The translations under genes were made by a program, and so were the position numbers. The notes beneath the pieces were generated by a model. That model searched no databases and was not told where the DNA came from. It was given only the letters and a program-made list of their open reading frames with translations. Of a stretch of 16,715 nucleotides of DNA, positions 5,933 through 13,485 are shown in pieces. How positions within the stretch are numbered: the first letter of the stretch is position 1; the number at the start of each line of letters is the position of its first letter. The DNA is from DATBFG01 sp036558645 (lineage in GTDB: Bacteria > Acidobacteriota > Terriglobia > Terriglobales > Acidobacteriaceae): assembly GCA_036558645.1 (NCBI GenBank), contig DATBFG010000107.1, positions 1-16,715 on the forward strand. Reading direction: 5' to 3'.

Positions 5933-6006
5933 AGGCCGAACCGCCTTGTGTAAATACTTTTTTGGGAATGGAAGGAGTGACTAGGTAAATACCTCAAATC
6001 CAGGTC

Positions 6007-6213
6007 TCACCGGGCGTTCCCACCGCCGACGAACTGAACGATCTCCAACCGGTCCCCTTGGGATAGGGCGGTATGTATCCACTGCGTACGCGGAATTATG
6101 TTGCGGTTCAACTCAACAGCGAGGCGATCCTCCCTCATGCCGAGCTGTTCGATGAGCTCCGCTAAAGTGGCCGCCGTGAACGTGCGCTCCTCGCCGTTGA
6201 TGATGAGAACCAT
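6007..6213 (-). CDS. thiS: Sulfur carrier protein ThiS
   Basis: This small ubiquitin-fold protein (68 aa) would carry sulfur as a C-terminal thiocarboxylate for thiazole formation in thiamine biosynthesis. It begins MVLIINGEER, has the ThiS-like LAVELNRNIIPRTQW (31-45), then GDRLEIVQFVGGG (53-65), where the family's conserved glycine tail lies. Three residues, Asn-Ala-Arg, follow the glycines. Since adenylation and thiocarboxylation need a terminal Gly-Gly, this form would need trimming first, unless only the ubiquitin-like fold matters. The ATG at 6213 matches the normal family start; an in-frame GTG at 6255 would add 14 residues. No thiG, thiF or thiH lies nearby and no TPP riboswitch is evident, so it is an orphan thiS here. 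Confidence 0.85.
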   Translation of the reverse strand: MVLIINGEERTFTAATLAELIEQLGMREDRLAVELNRNIIPRTQWIHTALSQGDRLEIVQFVGGGNAR

Positions 6214-6294
6214 GGATATTGATATGGGGGTTGGACAAAACCGATTGTAGCGCACACTGAAGAAGAGAGTGATGTGCAGGGGAAAATCGTGACC

Positions 6295-6885
6295 CTACGC
6301 GTCCACTTTGCGTAGCCGGAACTTTCTTGTCGCCGTGCGGCCGGAATGGCTCGCCTGCACCAGCACCGAGGAATCTGTCATGGAGGCTTCGTCGATAGGG
6401 ATTTTCATTTCCGCGTTCCCCGCGGCGTCAGTGACCACCTGCGTATAAAAAGGTGCGGCGTCCGGCCTTGCAAATCGAACGGTCAATCTGGCTCCTTGCA
6501 CAGCAGTTCCGCTGTCTACCACGCGAAGCAACATGACAATCTGACTGTCGTTATGAACTGATTCTGCATTGAGCCAGTACACGTCCAGTTCTTTGATTGC
6601 TGCCAGAGTTTCGGGAGTATCTCTCTTATCGAGCACGTCTCCCAATTTGCCGTCCCGGATGGCATCAAGCACCAGCCGGTGCTGCTCGCGCAAGACTTGT
6701 TCCTTCTGCTGATCTGTGAAGCTTCCAGACGACATGCTTTCGCCATACGGCGTGGCGCGTTTGCCAATGCAACGACCGCGAACAAAGACTTGCGTCTGCA
6801 GCAGTTGTTCGCTTTCTCGTGCTTCGCTTTGAACGTGATAAACCCTCTCGTCAAACTTCACGTCCGTGTTGAAACCGAAGATCAT
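6295..6885 (-). CDS. Hypothetical protein with a C-terminal Ig-like/beta-sandwich region (196 aa)
   Basis: I do not recognise a named family. The N-terminal 45 residues form a compact strand-rich segment (start MIFGFNTDVKFD, with TQVFVRGRCIGKRATPYGE at about 31-49). A charged helix follows (about 56-85). Residues 100-196 look like a beta-sandwich of the carboxypeptidase-regulatory/Ig type, with strands VMLLRVVD, ARLTVRFARP, TDAAGNAEMKIPI and SVLVQASHSGRTATRKFRLR. There is no signal peptide, which is unusual for such a domain. AGGA lies about six bases before the ATG. It is divergent from the nuo operon, and thiS follows about 80 bases downstream on the same strand. Confidence 0.7.
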   Translation of the reverse strand: MIFGFNTDVKFDERVYHVQSEARESEQLLQTQVFVRGRCIGKRATPYGESMSSGSFTDQQKEQVLREQHRLVLDAIRDGKLGDVLDKRDTPETLAAIKELDVYWLNAESVHNDSQIVMLLRVVDSGTAVQGARLTVRFARPDAAPFYTQVVTDAAGNAEMKIPIDEASMTDSSVLVQASHSGRTATRKFRLRKVDA

Positions 6886-6936
6886 CGTGTCCTATTCACA
6901 ACAATCAGAATTTCAATCTCAATCTGCCCCGCTGGC

Positions 6937-6965
6937 TTGACACTGCGAAATGCGAACTCTAATCT
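6937..6965 (+). promoter_or_regulatory. Candidate sigma-70 promoter of the nuo operon
   Basis: A perfect -35, TTGACA (6937-6942), is followed after 17 bases by a weak -10, TAATCT (6960-6965). Start would be near 6972, giving a 37-base leader to nuoA. A better -10 match, TAGAAT (6965-6970), is 22 bases away, too far for standard use. An AT-rich TATATA lies at 6993-6998, directly before the start codon. Confidence 0.45.
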
Positions 6966-7008
6966 AGAATGTTTAACTGTACTGGCGCGAATTATATATA
7001 GCTCCCCT

Positions 7009-7404
7009 ATGCCGGACAATTACTTCGCCCGTTACCTGCCCCTGCTGCTGCACTTCCTCGTGGCTGTCGCACTGGCAGGTGCAATCGTTCTGCTCTCCTG
7101 GATTTTCGGGTACCGCCGTCCGAGCCGCGCCAAGATGTCTCCCTATGAATGTGGCATGGTACCCGTAGGGGACGCCCGCGAGCGGTTTTCGGTTAAGTTC
7201 TACCTCGTCGCCATGCTCTTCATCATATTCGATGTGGAAGCCGTCTTCCTGTATCCGTGGGCCATCATCCTAAAGGACCTTAAGATGTTTGGCTTCTGGG
7301 AGATGATGGTCTACATCGGCATCGTCCTGGTCGGCTTCTTTTACGTATGGAAAAAGGGCGTGCTGGACTGGGGCGGGGCTTCGACCGGGCGGAGCGAGGT
7401 CTGA
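7009..7404 (+). CDS. nuoA: NADH-quinone oxidoreductase subunit A
   Basis: NuoA is a small membrane-arm subunit of proton-pumping complex I, at the junction with the peripheral arm near the quinone site. The 131-aa product has three membrane segments (about 8-33, 62-84 and 98-115). The family signature is intact: SPYECGMVPVGDARERFSVK (44-63) on the loop, with the conserved Cys48, then FIIFDVEAVFLYPWA (71-85). The ATG at 7009 gives the usual length. No Shine-Dalgarno sequence precedes it, which may mean weak or atypical initiation. It is the first gene of the operon. Its TGA overlaps the nuoC ATG by one base, where nuoB would be expected in the common gene order. Confidence 0.95.
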   Translation: MPDNYFARYLPLLLHFLVAVALAGAIVLLSWIFGYRRPSRAKMSPYECGMVPVGDARERFSVKFYLVAMLFIIFDVEAVFLYPWAIILKDLKMFGFWEMMVYIGIVLVGFFYVWKKGVLDWGGASTGRSEV

Positions 7405-7901
7405 TGCCAGGGACGCCCGCCATCACGGATATCGAACAATTGAAAGATCATCCGGCGGTCATTCGGCTGCTTGCGTCCAGTTCCGTGGTTGTGGAAGGCG
7501 CGAAGTTTGATCGCGAGGAGATGTCAATCTACGTCCACAGGGGATCCATTCGAGATGCATGCGTTCAGTTACGTGATGATCCTGGATGTCCGTTCAACTA
7601 TCTCTCCGATGTGACGTGCGTGGATTGGTACCCGCAGGAGCCACGGTTTGAGGTGATCTATCACCTGCTTTCGATCTCGCAAAGAGAGCGGGTAAGGCTT
7701 AAAGTGCGCCTCTCAGGCAGCAGTCCATCCCTAGAGTCCATAACATCGATTTGGCCTTCCGCGAACTACTTCGAACGTGAAGTGTATGACCTGTTCGGCG
7801 TGCGATTCGAAGGGCATCCTTATCTCCGACGCATCTTGATGCCGGAGAGTTGGGATGGTTACCCCCTGCGCAAAGACTACCCCGTGGAGGGCTACCGCTA
7901 G
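7404..7901 (+). CDS. nuoC: NADH-quinone oxidoreductase subunit C
   Basis: NuoC is the 30-kDa type subunit of the connecting arm of complex I, with no cofactor. The 165-aa product has the family core: a strand/helix N-terminus, LSDVTCVDWYP (67-77), VIYHLLS (84-90), the signature NYFEREVYDLFGVRFEGHP (121-139), LRRILMPESWDGYPLRKDYP (141-160) and a short tail. It is separate from nuoD, unlike the fused E. coli nuoCD. The ATG overlaps the nuoA stop, and GGAG/GAGG lies just upstream. It ends two bases before nuoD. Confidence 0.96.
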   Translation: MPGTPAITDIEQLKDHPAVIRLLASSSVVVEGAKFDREEMSIYVHRGSIRDACVQLRDDPGCPFNYLSDVTCVDWYPQEPRFEVIYHLLSISQRERVRLKVRLSGSSPSLESITSIWPSANYFEREVYDLFGVRFEGHPYLRRILMPESWDGYPLRKDYPVEGYR

Positions 7902-7903
7902 CC

Positions 7904-9109
7904 ATGGCCCACCTGAATGCAATGCCCACGATGGAGGCGGGGCAGGATCGCACAATGATCTTGAACATGGGTCCGCAGCACCCGTCGACCCATGGCGTCC
8001 TGCGGGTCATTCTCGAGATCGATGGCGAAAACGTAGTGCGCATCATGCCGGATATTGGCTATCTTCACACCGGCATCGAGAAGACCTGTGAAGCCAAGTT
8101 CTATCAGCAGGTTGTGCCGCTAACCGATCGTATCGATTATCTTTGTCCGCTCACGAACAACCTCTGCTACGTGCTGGCTGTCGAGAAGCTGCTTGGGTTG
8201 GAGATTCCATCCAAAGCGCAGTGGATGCGCGTGTTGCTGAATGAACTCACGCGTATCAATTCTCACCTGGTCTGGCTTGGGACCCATGCCCTCGATATAG
8301 GAGCGATGTCCGTCTTCCTGTATTGCTTCCGAGAGCGCGAAGACATTCTTCGCCTGTTCGAGATGGTCAGCGGTCAGCGGATGATGACTTCGTACTTCCG
8401 CATCGGGGGCTTGGCCCTCGAGCCGCCGATCGGATTCTTCGACAAAGCTCGTGACTTCATCCGACGCTTCCCTTCTAAAGTGGACGAGTACGAAAACCTG
8501 CTGACTGGGAATCCGATCTGGGGAATGCGGACGAAAGGCGTAGCTCGCATTAGCGCCGAGGATGCCATCGCGCTCGGTGCGAGTGGCCCGACGCTACGCG
8601 GCAGCGGCGTTGATTTCGATCTGCGCCGAGACATGCCATATTCAGGATACGAGAATTTCAAGTTTAAGGTCCCCATCTCGCAAGAAGGCGACGTCTTTGC
8701 GCGATACATGTGCCGGGTACAAGAGTTGCGCGAGTCGAATGCTATTGCACAGCAGGCGCTCGATGGCATGCCAGAGGGCCCGATTAAAGCGGACTCTCCG
8801 AAAGTGGTCCTGCCTGATCGCGAAAAGATGAAGACGCAAATGGAGTCTCTCATCTATCACTTTAAGATTATTACGGAAGGCTTTGCTGTTCCAGAGGGCG
8901 AGGTTTATCAGGCGGTGGAATCCCCGCGCGGAGAAATGGGGTACTACGTGGTCAGCGACGGCACCGCGAAACCGTATCGGGTACATATGCGTGCGGCATG
9001 TCTGGCAAATTTGCAACTATTGCCCGCGATGTGCGAAGGCCGCCTGATTGCTGACGTCGTGGCTGCGATCGGAAGCATTGATATCGTGCTGGGAGAGATA
9101 GACCGGTGA
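7904..9109 (+). CDS. nuoD: NADH-quinone oxidoreductase subunit D
   Basis: NuoD is the 49-kDa subunit, evolutionarily related to the large subunit of [NiFe] hydrogenases, and helps form the quinone pocket together with NuoB. The 401-aa product includes the quinone-site region NMGPQHPSTHGVLR (21-34), IGYLHTGIEK (51-60) and CPLTNNLCYV. It ends with GSIDIVLGEIDR, the expected C-terminus. The ATG at 7904 is two bases after the nuoC stop, with GGAGG at 7885-7889 as a slightly distant ribosome binding site. Its TGA overlaps the nuoE GTG (GTGA), so the two are translationally coupled. Its usual partner NuoB is not encoded in this window. Confidence 0.97.
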   Translation: MAHLNAMPTMEAGQDRTMILNMGPQHPSTHGVLRVILEIDGENVVRIMPDIGYLHTGIEKTCEAKFYQQVVPLTDRIDYLCPLTNNLCYVLAVEKLLGLEIPSKAQWMRVLLNELTRINSHLVWLGTHALDIGAMSVFLYCFREREDILRLFEMVSGQRMMTSYFRIGGLALEPPIGFFDKARDFIRRFPSKVDEYENLLTGNPIWGMRTKGVARISAEDAIALGASGPTLRGSGVDFDLRRDMPYSGYENFKFKVPISQEGDVFARYMCRVQELRESNAIAQQALDGMPEGPIKADSPKVVLPDREKMKTQMESLIYHFKIITEGFAVPEGEVYQAVESPRGEMGYYVVSDGTAKPYRVHMRAACLANLQLLPAMCEGRLIADVVAAIGSIDIVLGEIDR

Positions 9110-9582
9110 AGTTTTCTGACAATTTCGAAGCGCGCTTCACCGAGATGCTTGGGCACTATCCGACCAAGAGGTCGGTTCTTGTTCCAACGTTGCTTTACGC
9201 GCAAGATGAGGTCGGGTACCTCAGCGATGAAGTTGTCCGCGAGATTGCATCGCGCCTTGAGCTCACCGAACTCGACGTCCGCAATGTCATCAGCTACTAC
9301 TCCATGCTGACCACCAAGCCGCGAGGAAAATACAACGTGCAGGTGTGCACCAACATCGCCTGCATGCTGCGCGGCGGAGAAGAACTGCTAGAGCATTGTG
9401 AAAAGCGGCTCAGAATCGGCCATAAGGGCACGACTCCTGATAAGCAATTCAGCCTCGAAGAGGTGGAATGCATCGGTGCGTGCAGTTGGGCCCCGGCGAT
9501 CCAGGTGAACTACGATTTCCACGAGAACCTCACACCGGAAAAGTTGGACCAGATTTTGGAGGAGTACAAGAAGGCAGGATAA
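9106..9582 (+). CDS. nuoE: NADH-quinone oxidoreductase subunit E
   Basis: NuoE is the 24-kDa thioredoxin-fold subunit that holds [2Fe-2S] cluster N1a beside the FMN site of NuoF. All four ligands are present: Cys81 and Cys86 (CTNIAC) and Cys122 and Cys126 (CIGAC). The 158-aa length is normal. An N-terminal helical bundle (about 10-65) contains YPTKRSVLVPTLLYAQDEVG. The start is GTG, overlapping the nuoD stop, with GGGAGAG several bases upstream. A 98-base spacer full of AATTG words separates it from nuoF, the longest gap inside the operon. Confidence 0.96.
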   Translation: MKFSDNFEARFTEMLGHYPTKRSVLVPTLLYAQDEVGYLSDEVVREIASRLELTELDVRNVISYYSMLTTKPRGKYNVQVCTNIACMLRGGEELLEHCEKRLRIGHKGTTPDKQFSLEEVECIGACSWAPAIQVNYDFHENLTPEKLDQILEEYKKAG

Positions 9583-9613
9583 GCAGTAGACGATTGCCGA
9601 ACTGCGGGATTTT

Positions 9614-9670
9614 CGAATTGGCGAATTGGTGGCTGGTGCTCAATTCATCAATCGGGCAATTCGACAATTG
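9614..9670. repeat. AATTG-rich inverted repeats in the nuoE/nuoF spacer
   Basis: CGAATTG (9614-9620) pairs with CAATTCG (9657-9663). Inside it, GAATTG (9623-9628) pairs with CAATTC (9641-9646), and a further CAATTG follows at 9665-9670. The element can fold as a two-tier hairpin. GATTGCCGAACTG just upstream (9592-9604) recurs, with one change, in the nuoF/nuoG spacer. Confidence 0.6.
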
Positions 9671-9680
9671 ATAAATCGAA

Positions 9681-11000
9681 ATGGCAACTCTCGTTTCCCA
9701 TCCCGATGAAGTAAGGGTTGTTTCGAAGCGCTTTGGCAAAGGCGCGACTGCGATCGACCGTTATCTCGAACTGGAAGGATACAAGGCCGTCCAGAAAGCG
9801 CTTACGATGGCGCCAGACGACATCGTGGCCGTGGTGAAGGACTCCGGTTTGCGTGGCCGCGGCGGTGCTGGGTTCAACACCGGAATGAAGTGGTCATTCG
9901 TACCTAAGCAGTCGTCAAAGCCTAAGTATGTGTTGTGCAATGGAGATGAGAGCGAGCCTGGAACCTGCAAAGACCGGCTGATTTTCGAACACGACCCGCA
10001 CTCAGTGATTGAAGGCGTGATGATTGCCGCTCTCGCGGTCGGATCTCAGAAAGGGTACATCTACATCCGCGGCGAGTATCGATACCTGTCGGTCATCATG
10101 CAGCAGGCCCTGAAAGATGCTTATGCGCGAGGGTTCCTCGGCAAGAACATCTTTGGCAGCGGTCGCGACCTCGACATTTATTGGCACGGCGGCGCAGGAG
10201 CATACGAGGTTGGTGAAGAGTCGGCGCTGATGGAGTCGCTCGAAGGTAAGCGCGGCATTCCGCGAATCCGCCCGCCCTTCCCTGCCGTGGTAGGACTGTG
10301 GGGAGGCCCGACCGTCATTAATAATGCAGAGACTTTGGCCAGCGTGCCCCACATCATTCTTGGAGGGGCCCAGTGGTACGCGGGACTCGGTCCGGCTAAA
10401 AATGGCGGCACGCGGCTCTTTTGCCTTAGTGGGCATCTGAACCGTCCGGGCGTGTATGAATTGCCAATGGGTTACAACTTGAAAAGAATGATTTACGAGG
10501 TTGGCGGCGGCATTCCCAACGGCAAGAAGCTGAAGGCGGTGGTGCCTGGCGGAAGCTCAACTCCTGTGTTGCTGGACAATGAGATCGACGTCCCGATGGA
10601 TTTCGATTCGTTGATGAAAGCCGGATCGATGCTCGGCTCGGGCGGCGTCGTCGTGCTCGATGAAACCGCATGCATGGTGAAGTTCGCGCTGCGTACCATG
10701 AAGTTCTATCAACACGAAAGCTGCGGGTGGTGCATCCCCTGCCGCGAAGGCACCGATTGGCTTAAGAAAACCCTGATCCGCTTTCACAATGGTGGCGGCG
10801 TGAGGAAAGATATCGACAATATTCAGTACCTCTCGGAGAACATGCTGGGACGTACATTCTGTCCGCTCGGCGATGCTGCAGCGATGCCGACGATCGCATT
10901 CGTTAAGAAGTTCAGAAAAGAGTTCGAGGACCACCTGGAAGGCAGATGTTGTCCGTTTGAAAAGGCAGGAACGGTAGAGGAGCCGGTCTTAGCCCATTGA
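9681..11000 (+). CDS. nuoF: NADH-quinone oxidoreductase subunit F
   Basis: NuoF is the 51-kDa subunit where NADH is oxidised; it binds FMN and [4Fe-4S] cluster N3. In this 439-aa protein the nucleotide/FMN region is GLRGRGGAGFNTGMKW (56-71) and CNGDESEPGTCKDR (86-99). GAGAYEVGEESALMESLEGK (171-190) is the second glycine-rich stretch; the cysteine found here in many homologues (AYICGEE) is Val177, which is not a cluster ligand. N3 ligands are Cys348, Cys351 and Cys354 (CGWCIPC) and Cys394 (FCPLGD). The ATG at 9681 gives the usual N-terminus. No clear ribosome binding site is visible upstream. It is separated from nuoE and nuoG by repeat-containing spacers. Confidence 0.97.
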   Translation: MATLVSHPDEVRVVSKRFGKGATAIDRYLELEGYKAVQKALTMAPDDIVAVVKDSGLRGRGGAGFNTGMKWSFVPKQSSKPKYVLCNGDESEPGTCKDRLIFEHDPHSVIEGVMIAALAVGSQKGYIYIRGEYRYLSVIMQQALKDAYARGFLGKNIFGSGRDLDIYWHGGAGAYEVGEESALMESLEGKRGIPRIRPPFPAVVGLWGGPTVINNAETLASVPHIILGGAQWYAGLGPAKNGGTRLFCLSGHLNRPGVYELPMGYNLKRMIYEVGGGIPNGKKLKAVVPGGSSTPVLLDNEIDVPMDFDSLMKAGSMLGSGGVVVLDETACMVKFALRTMKFYQHESCGWCIPCREGTDWLKKTLIRFHNGGGVRKDIDNIQYLSENMLGRTFCPLGDAAAMPTIAFVKKFRKEFEDHLEGRCCPFEKAGTVEEPVLAH

Positions 11001-11018
11001 CCCATTGCTGGATTCTTG

Positions 11019-11040
11019 GATTGCCGAATTGATGGCAATC
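11019..11040. repeat. Hairpin repeat in the nuoF/nuoG spacer
   Basis: GATTGCC (11019-11025) pairs perfectly with GGCAATC (11034-11040) around GAATTGAT. The first 13 bases, GATTGCCGAATTG, match GATTGCCGAACTG in the nuoE/nuoF spacer at 12 of 13 positions. CTGCAA then occurs twice just downstream. The two spacers therefore carry members of the same short-word repeat family. Confidence 0.55.
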
Positions 11041-11078
11041 TGCAACTCCGAAATTCTGCAATCTGGAAATTGATTTTC

Positions 11079-13430
11079 ATGGCCGATGTCAACATCACGG
11101 TAGATGGCAAAAAGGTCACCGCTCCGGCGGGCACGCTTCTCATTGAAGCCTGCAAGAGCGTGGGCATCGAGGTGCCATCGTTCTGCTATTACCCGAATCT
11201 GTCATTGCAGGGCGCATGCCGCATGTGTCTGGTGAAGGTCGAAAAAATGCCTAAGCTGCAGACTGCGTGTACAACCGTCATCGGCGAAGGCATGATTGTT
11301 TCGACCGATCTGCCAGAGATCCATCAGGCGCGAAAGTCGATGGTCGAACTGCTGTTGGGCAATCACCCGTTGGATTGTCCTGTGTGCGATGCCGGCGGCG
11401 AGTGCGAACTGCAGGACATGACATTCTCCTACGGCGCCGCGGAATCGAAGTACATTGAGCCAAAAAACCACCGCGACGAGCAACAGTGGTCGCCAGTCGT
11501 TTATTTTGATCGGCCCCGCTGCATTCTCTGTTATCGGTGCGTGCGCGTTTGTGGCGAGGGTATGGATGTGTGGGCTCTCGGCGTGCAGAACCGGGGCGTA
11601 AGTTCCATCATCGCTCCGGACAAGGGTGACCACCTCGAGTGTGAAGAGTGCGGCATGTGTATCGACATTTGTCCCGTCGGCGCACTCACTTCCGGCGCGT
11701 ATCGCTATAAGACGCGTCCTTGGGAGATGAAGCACGTCGGCACGGTGTGCACTCACTGTGGCGATGGTTGTAAAACGACGCTCGGTGTCCGGCGTTCTGA
11801 GACAGGTCTGGACATTGTGCGCGGCGATAATCGCGACAAGAGCGGCATCAACGGAGACTTTCTGTGCATCAAGGGACGCTACGCATTCGACTTCGTGGAC
11901 AGCAGCGAGCGGCTGAAAACTCCTCTGATTCGCAAGGACGGAAGACTCGTACCCGCGTCGTGGGAAGACGCATTTGAGTTGATCGGACGCCGCTTTTCCG
12001 AAATTCGTGATTCCGATGGTGGCCAGGCTATCGGAATTATTGGATCAAATCGCACAACCAACGAAGAGAACTACCTATTACAGAAATTCGCGCGCCTGGT
12101 CTGCAAGACAAACAATATCGATCATCATCGCACTGCGGACTTCCCTGCCTTCGCGGCAGCCCTCTCCGGCAAGCCCGGGATGACGGCTTCCATACGCGAC
12201 GTATTCAACGCACCTGCAACGCTGTTAATCGGCAACGATCCGACGAATCAGCATCCGCTGCTGGCCTGGCAGATACGCAACAATGTCCGACTCCATCGAG
12301 CCAAGCTGTACGTCATCAACTCGAAGGAAATCAAGCTAGGGCGCCAGGCCACCGCTCAGGTTCAATTGCCTACCGGTGCCGAGGGTAAATTGGCTGCGTT
12401 CCTCGCGGGGGACGATTCGGCCATTAACGCGCTCATCGCGAACGCTACCAACAAGGATGCCTGGATCAATCTGCGTCAGACCCTTCGCGCCGAGCCGAAT
12501 CTCGTCATCATCTTTGGATCCGAAATCCGCGGCTCCGATATCGCTTCGCTCGTGAAATTCGGCTCCAGTGTTGGAGCGAAGTTCATTTGTCTCGGCGATT
12601 ACGCGAATTCGCGCGGCGCAGCCGATATGGGTCTCTATCCCGATCTATTGCCCGGATATCACCCAGTATCCGGCGATCACCCGGAATGGGGTGAGTTCCC
12701 TGCGACGCCTGGTCTCACGATTGCGCAGATGGCTGATGCTGCCAAGTCTGGCGGTTTGAAGGCACTCTACGTTGTCGGCGCGAATCCTCTCGACGAATAT
12801 GAGATCGATCCGTATTCACTTTCGAATGCATTCGTTGTGGTGCAAGACATGTTTCTGACCGAGACGGCCACAATCGCGGACGTCGTATTGCCAGCCGCGA
12901 ATGCGTACGAGAAGGCCGGCACGTTTACAAATACATGTGGCGATCTCCAAACCCTGAAGAAAGCCGGAGATCTTACCGACACCAAGCCTGATTTTGAGTT
13001 GATCGTGCGCATTGCCCACGCCATGGGCTTCGATGTTCGTCAACTTGTCCCCTTCGGACGGGGAACACATGCCGACATGGGACAGTCACGCGGGGCCCAG
13101 TCGGGCGAGGCCGATCGTCATGCTGTGTGGCTTGAGGCACACGGACTTGAACCAAAGATGAGTCCGTTTGATCCGATGGCAATCCTGGACGAAATTCAGC
13201 GACTGGTGCCCGGCTACGACGTATCGCGCATCGATCTTTTAGCCGGTAACGACCAGCACACAACTTTTTCAGGCAGTGGACCAGGAGCGCTACATGATCC
13301 GTCGCTCATCAGGCCCGCGAACGATGAACTGTTTACCTCAGGAACCCTTGGACGGTATTCACGTACTCTGAATTCGGTGATAGAGAACCATCACCGGCAA
13401 CCGGCGGAGAGCGACGTCGCCGCCGACTAA
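11079..13430 (+). CDS. nuoG: NADH-quinone oxidoreductase subunit G, with an additional 4Fe-4S motif
   Basis: NuoG (783 aa) carries the iron-sulfur wire from NuoF toward the membrane. Visible clusters are N1b [2Fe-2S] (Cys36, Cys47, Cys50, Cys64), N5 [4Fe-4S] (His96, Cys100, Cys103, Cys109), N4 (Cys148, Cys151, Cys154 with Cys198) and N7 (Cys224, Cys227, Cys231, Cys263). There is also a further set, Cys158 with Cys188, Cys191 and Cys194, making a ferredoxin-like pair with N4. E. coli NuoG has FSGNLVEICP in that place. Residues from about 220 on are a molybdopterin-oxidoreductase-type domain, which in complex I is structural. The ATG at 11079 fits the family start (MADVNITVDGKKV). The ribosome binding site is weak. 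The gene is followed by a 55-base gap and nuoH. Confidence 0.95.
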   Translation: MADVNITVDGKKVTAPAGTLLIEACKSVGIEVPSFCYYPNLSLQGACRMCLVKVEKMPKLQTACTTVIGEGMIVSTDLPEIHQARKSMVELLLGNHPLDCPVCDAGGECELQDMTFSYGAAESKYIEPKNHRDEQQWSPVVYFDRPRCILCYRCVRVCGEGMDVWALGVQNRGVSSIIAPDKGDHLECEECGMCIDICPVGALTSGAYRYKTRPWEMKHVGTVCTHCGDGCKTTLGVRRSETGLDIVRGDNRDKSGINGDFLCIKGRYAFDFVDSSERLKTPLIRKDGRLVPASWEDAFELIGRRFSEIRDSDGGQAIGIIGSNRTTNEENYLLQKFARLVCKTNNIDHHRTADFPAFAAALSGKPGMTASIRDVFNAPATLLIGNDPTNQHPLLAWQIRNNVRLHRAKLYVINSKEIKLGRQATAQVQLPTGAEGKLAAFLAGDDSAINALIANATNKDAWINLRQTLRAEPNLVIIFGSEIRGSDIASLVKFGSSVGAKFICLGDYANSRGAADMGLYPDLLPGYHPVSGDHPEWGEFPATPGLTIAQMADAAKSGGLKALYVVGANPLDEYEIDPYSLSNAFVVVQDMFLTETATIADVVLPAANAYEKAGTFTNTCGDLQTLKKAGDLTDTKPDFELIVRIAHAMGFDVRQLVPFGRGTHADMGQSRGAQSGEADRHAVWLEAHGLEPKMSPFDPMAILDEIQRLVPGYDVSRIDLLAGNDQHTTFSGSGPGALHDPSLIRPANDELFTSGTLGRYSRTLNSVIENHHRQPAESDVAAD

Positions 13431-13485
13431 CCAACGCAGTTCTCACACAAGGCTTTTGGATTCACTGAAAAGTTAGGAAACGGCA

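Noticed and set aside
6214..6294. TPP riboswitch upstream of thiS
   Set aside because: The region is only about 80 bases and lacks the conserved CUGAGA-type TPP core.
9592..9680. CRISPR-like repeat array in the nuoE/nuoF spacer
   Set aside because: Repeats are 6-7 bases, irregularly spaced and without spacer units; they are short hairpin words.
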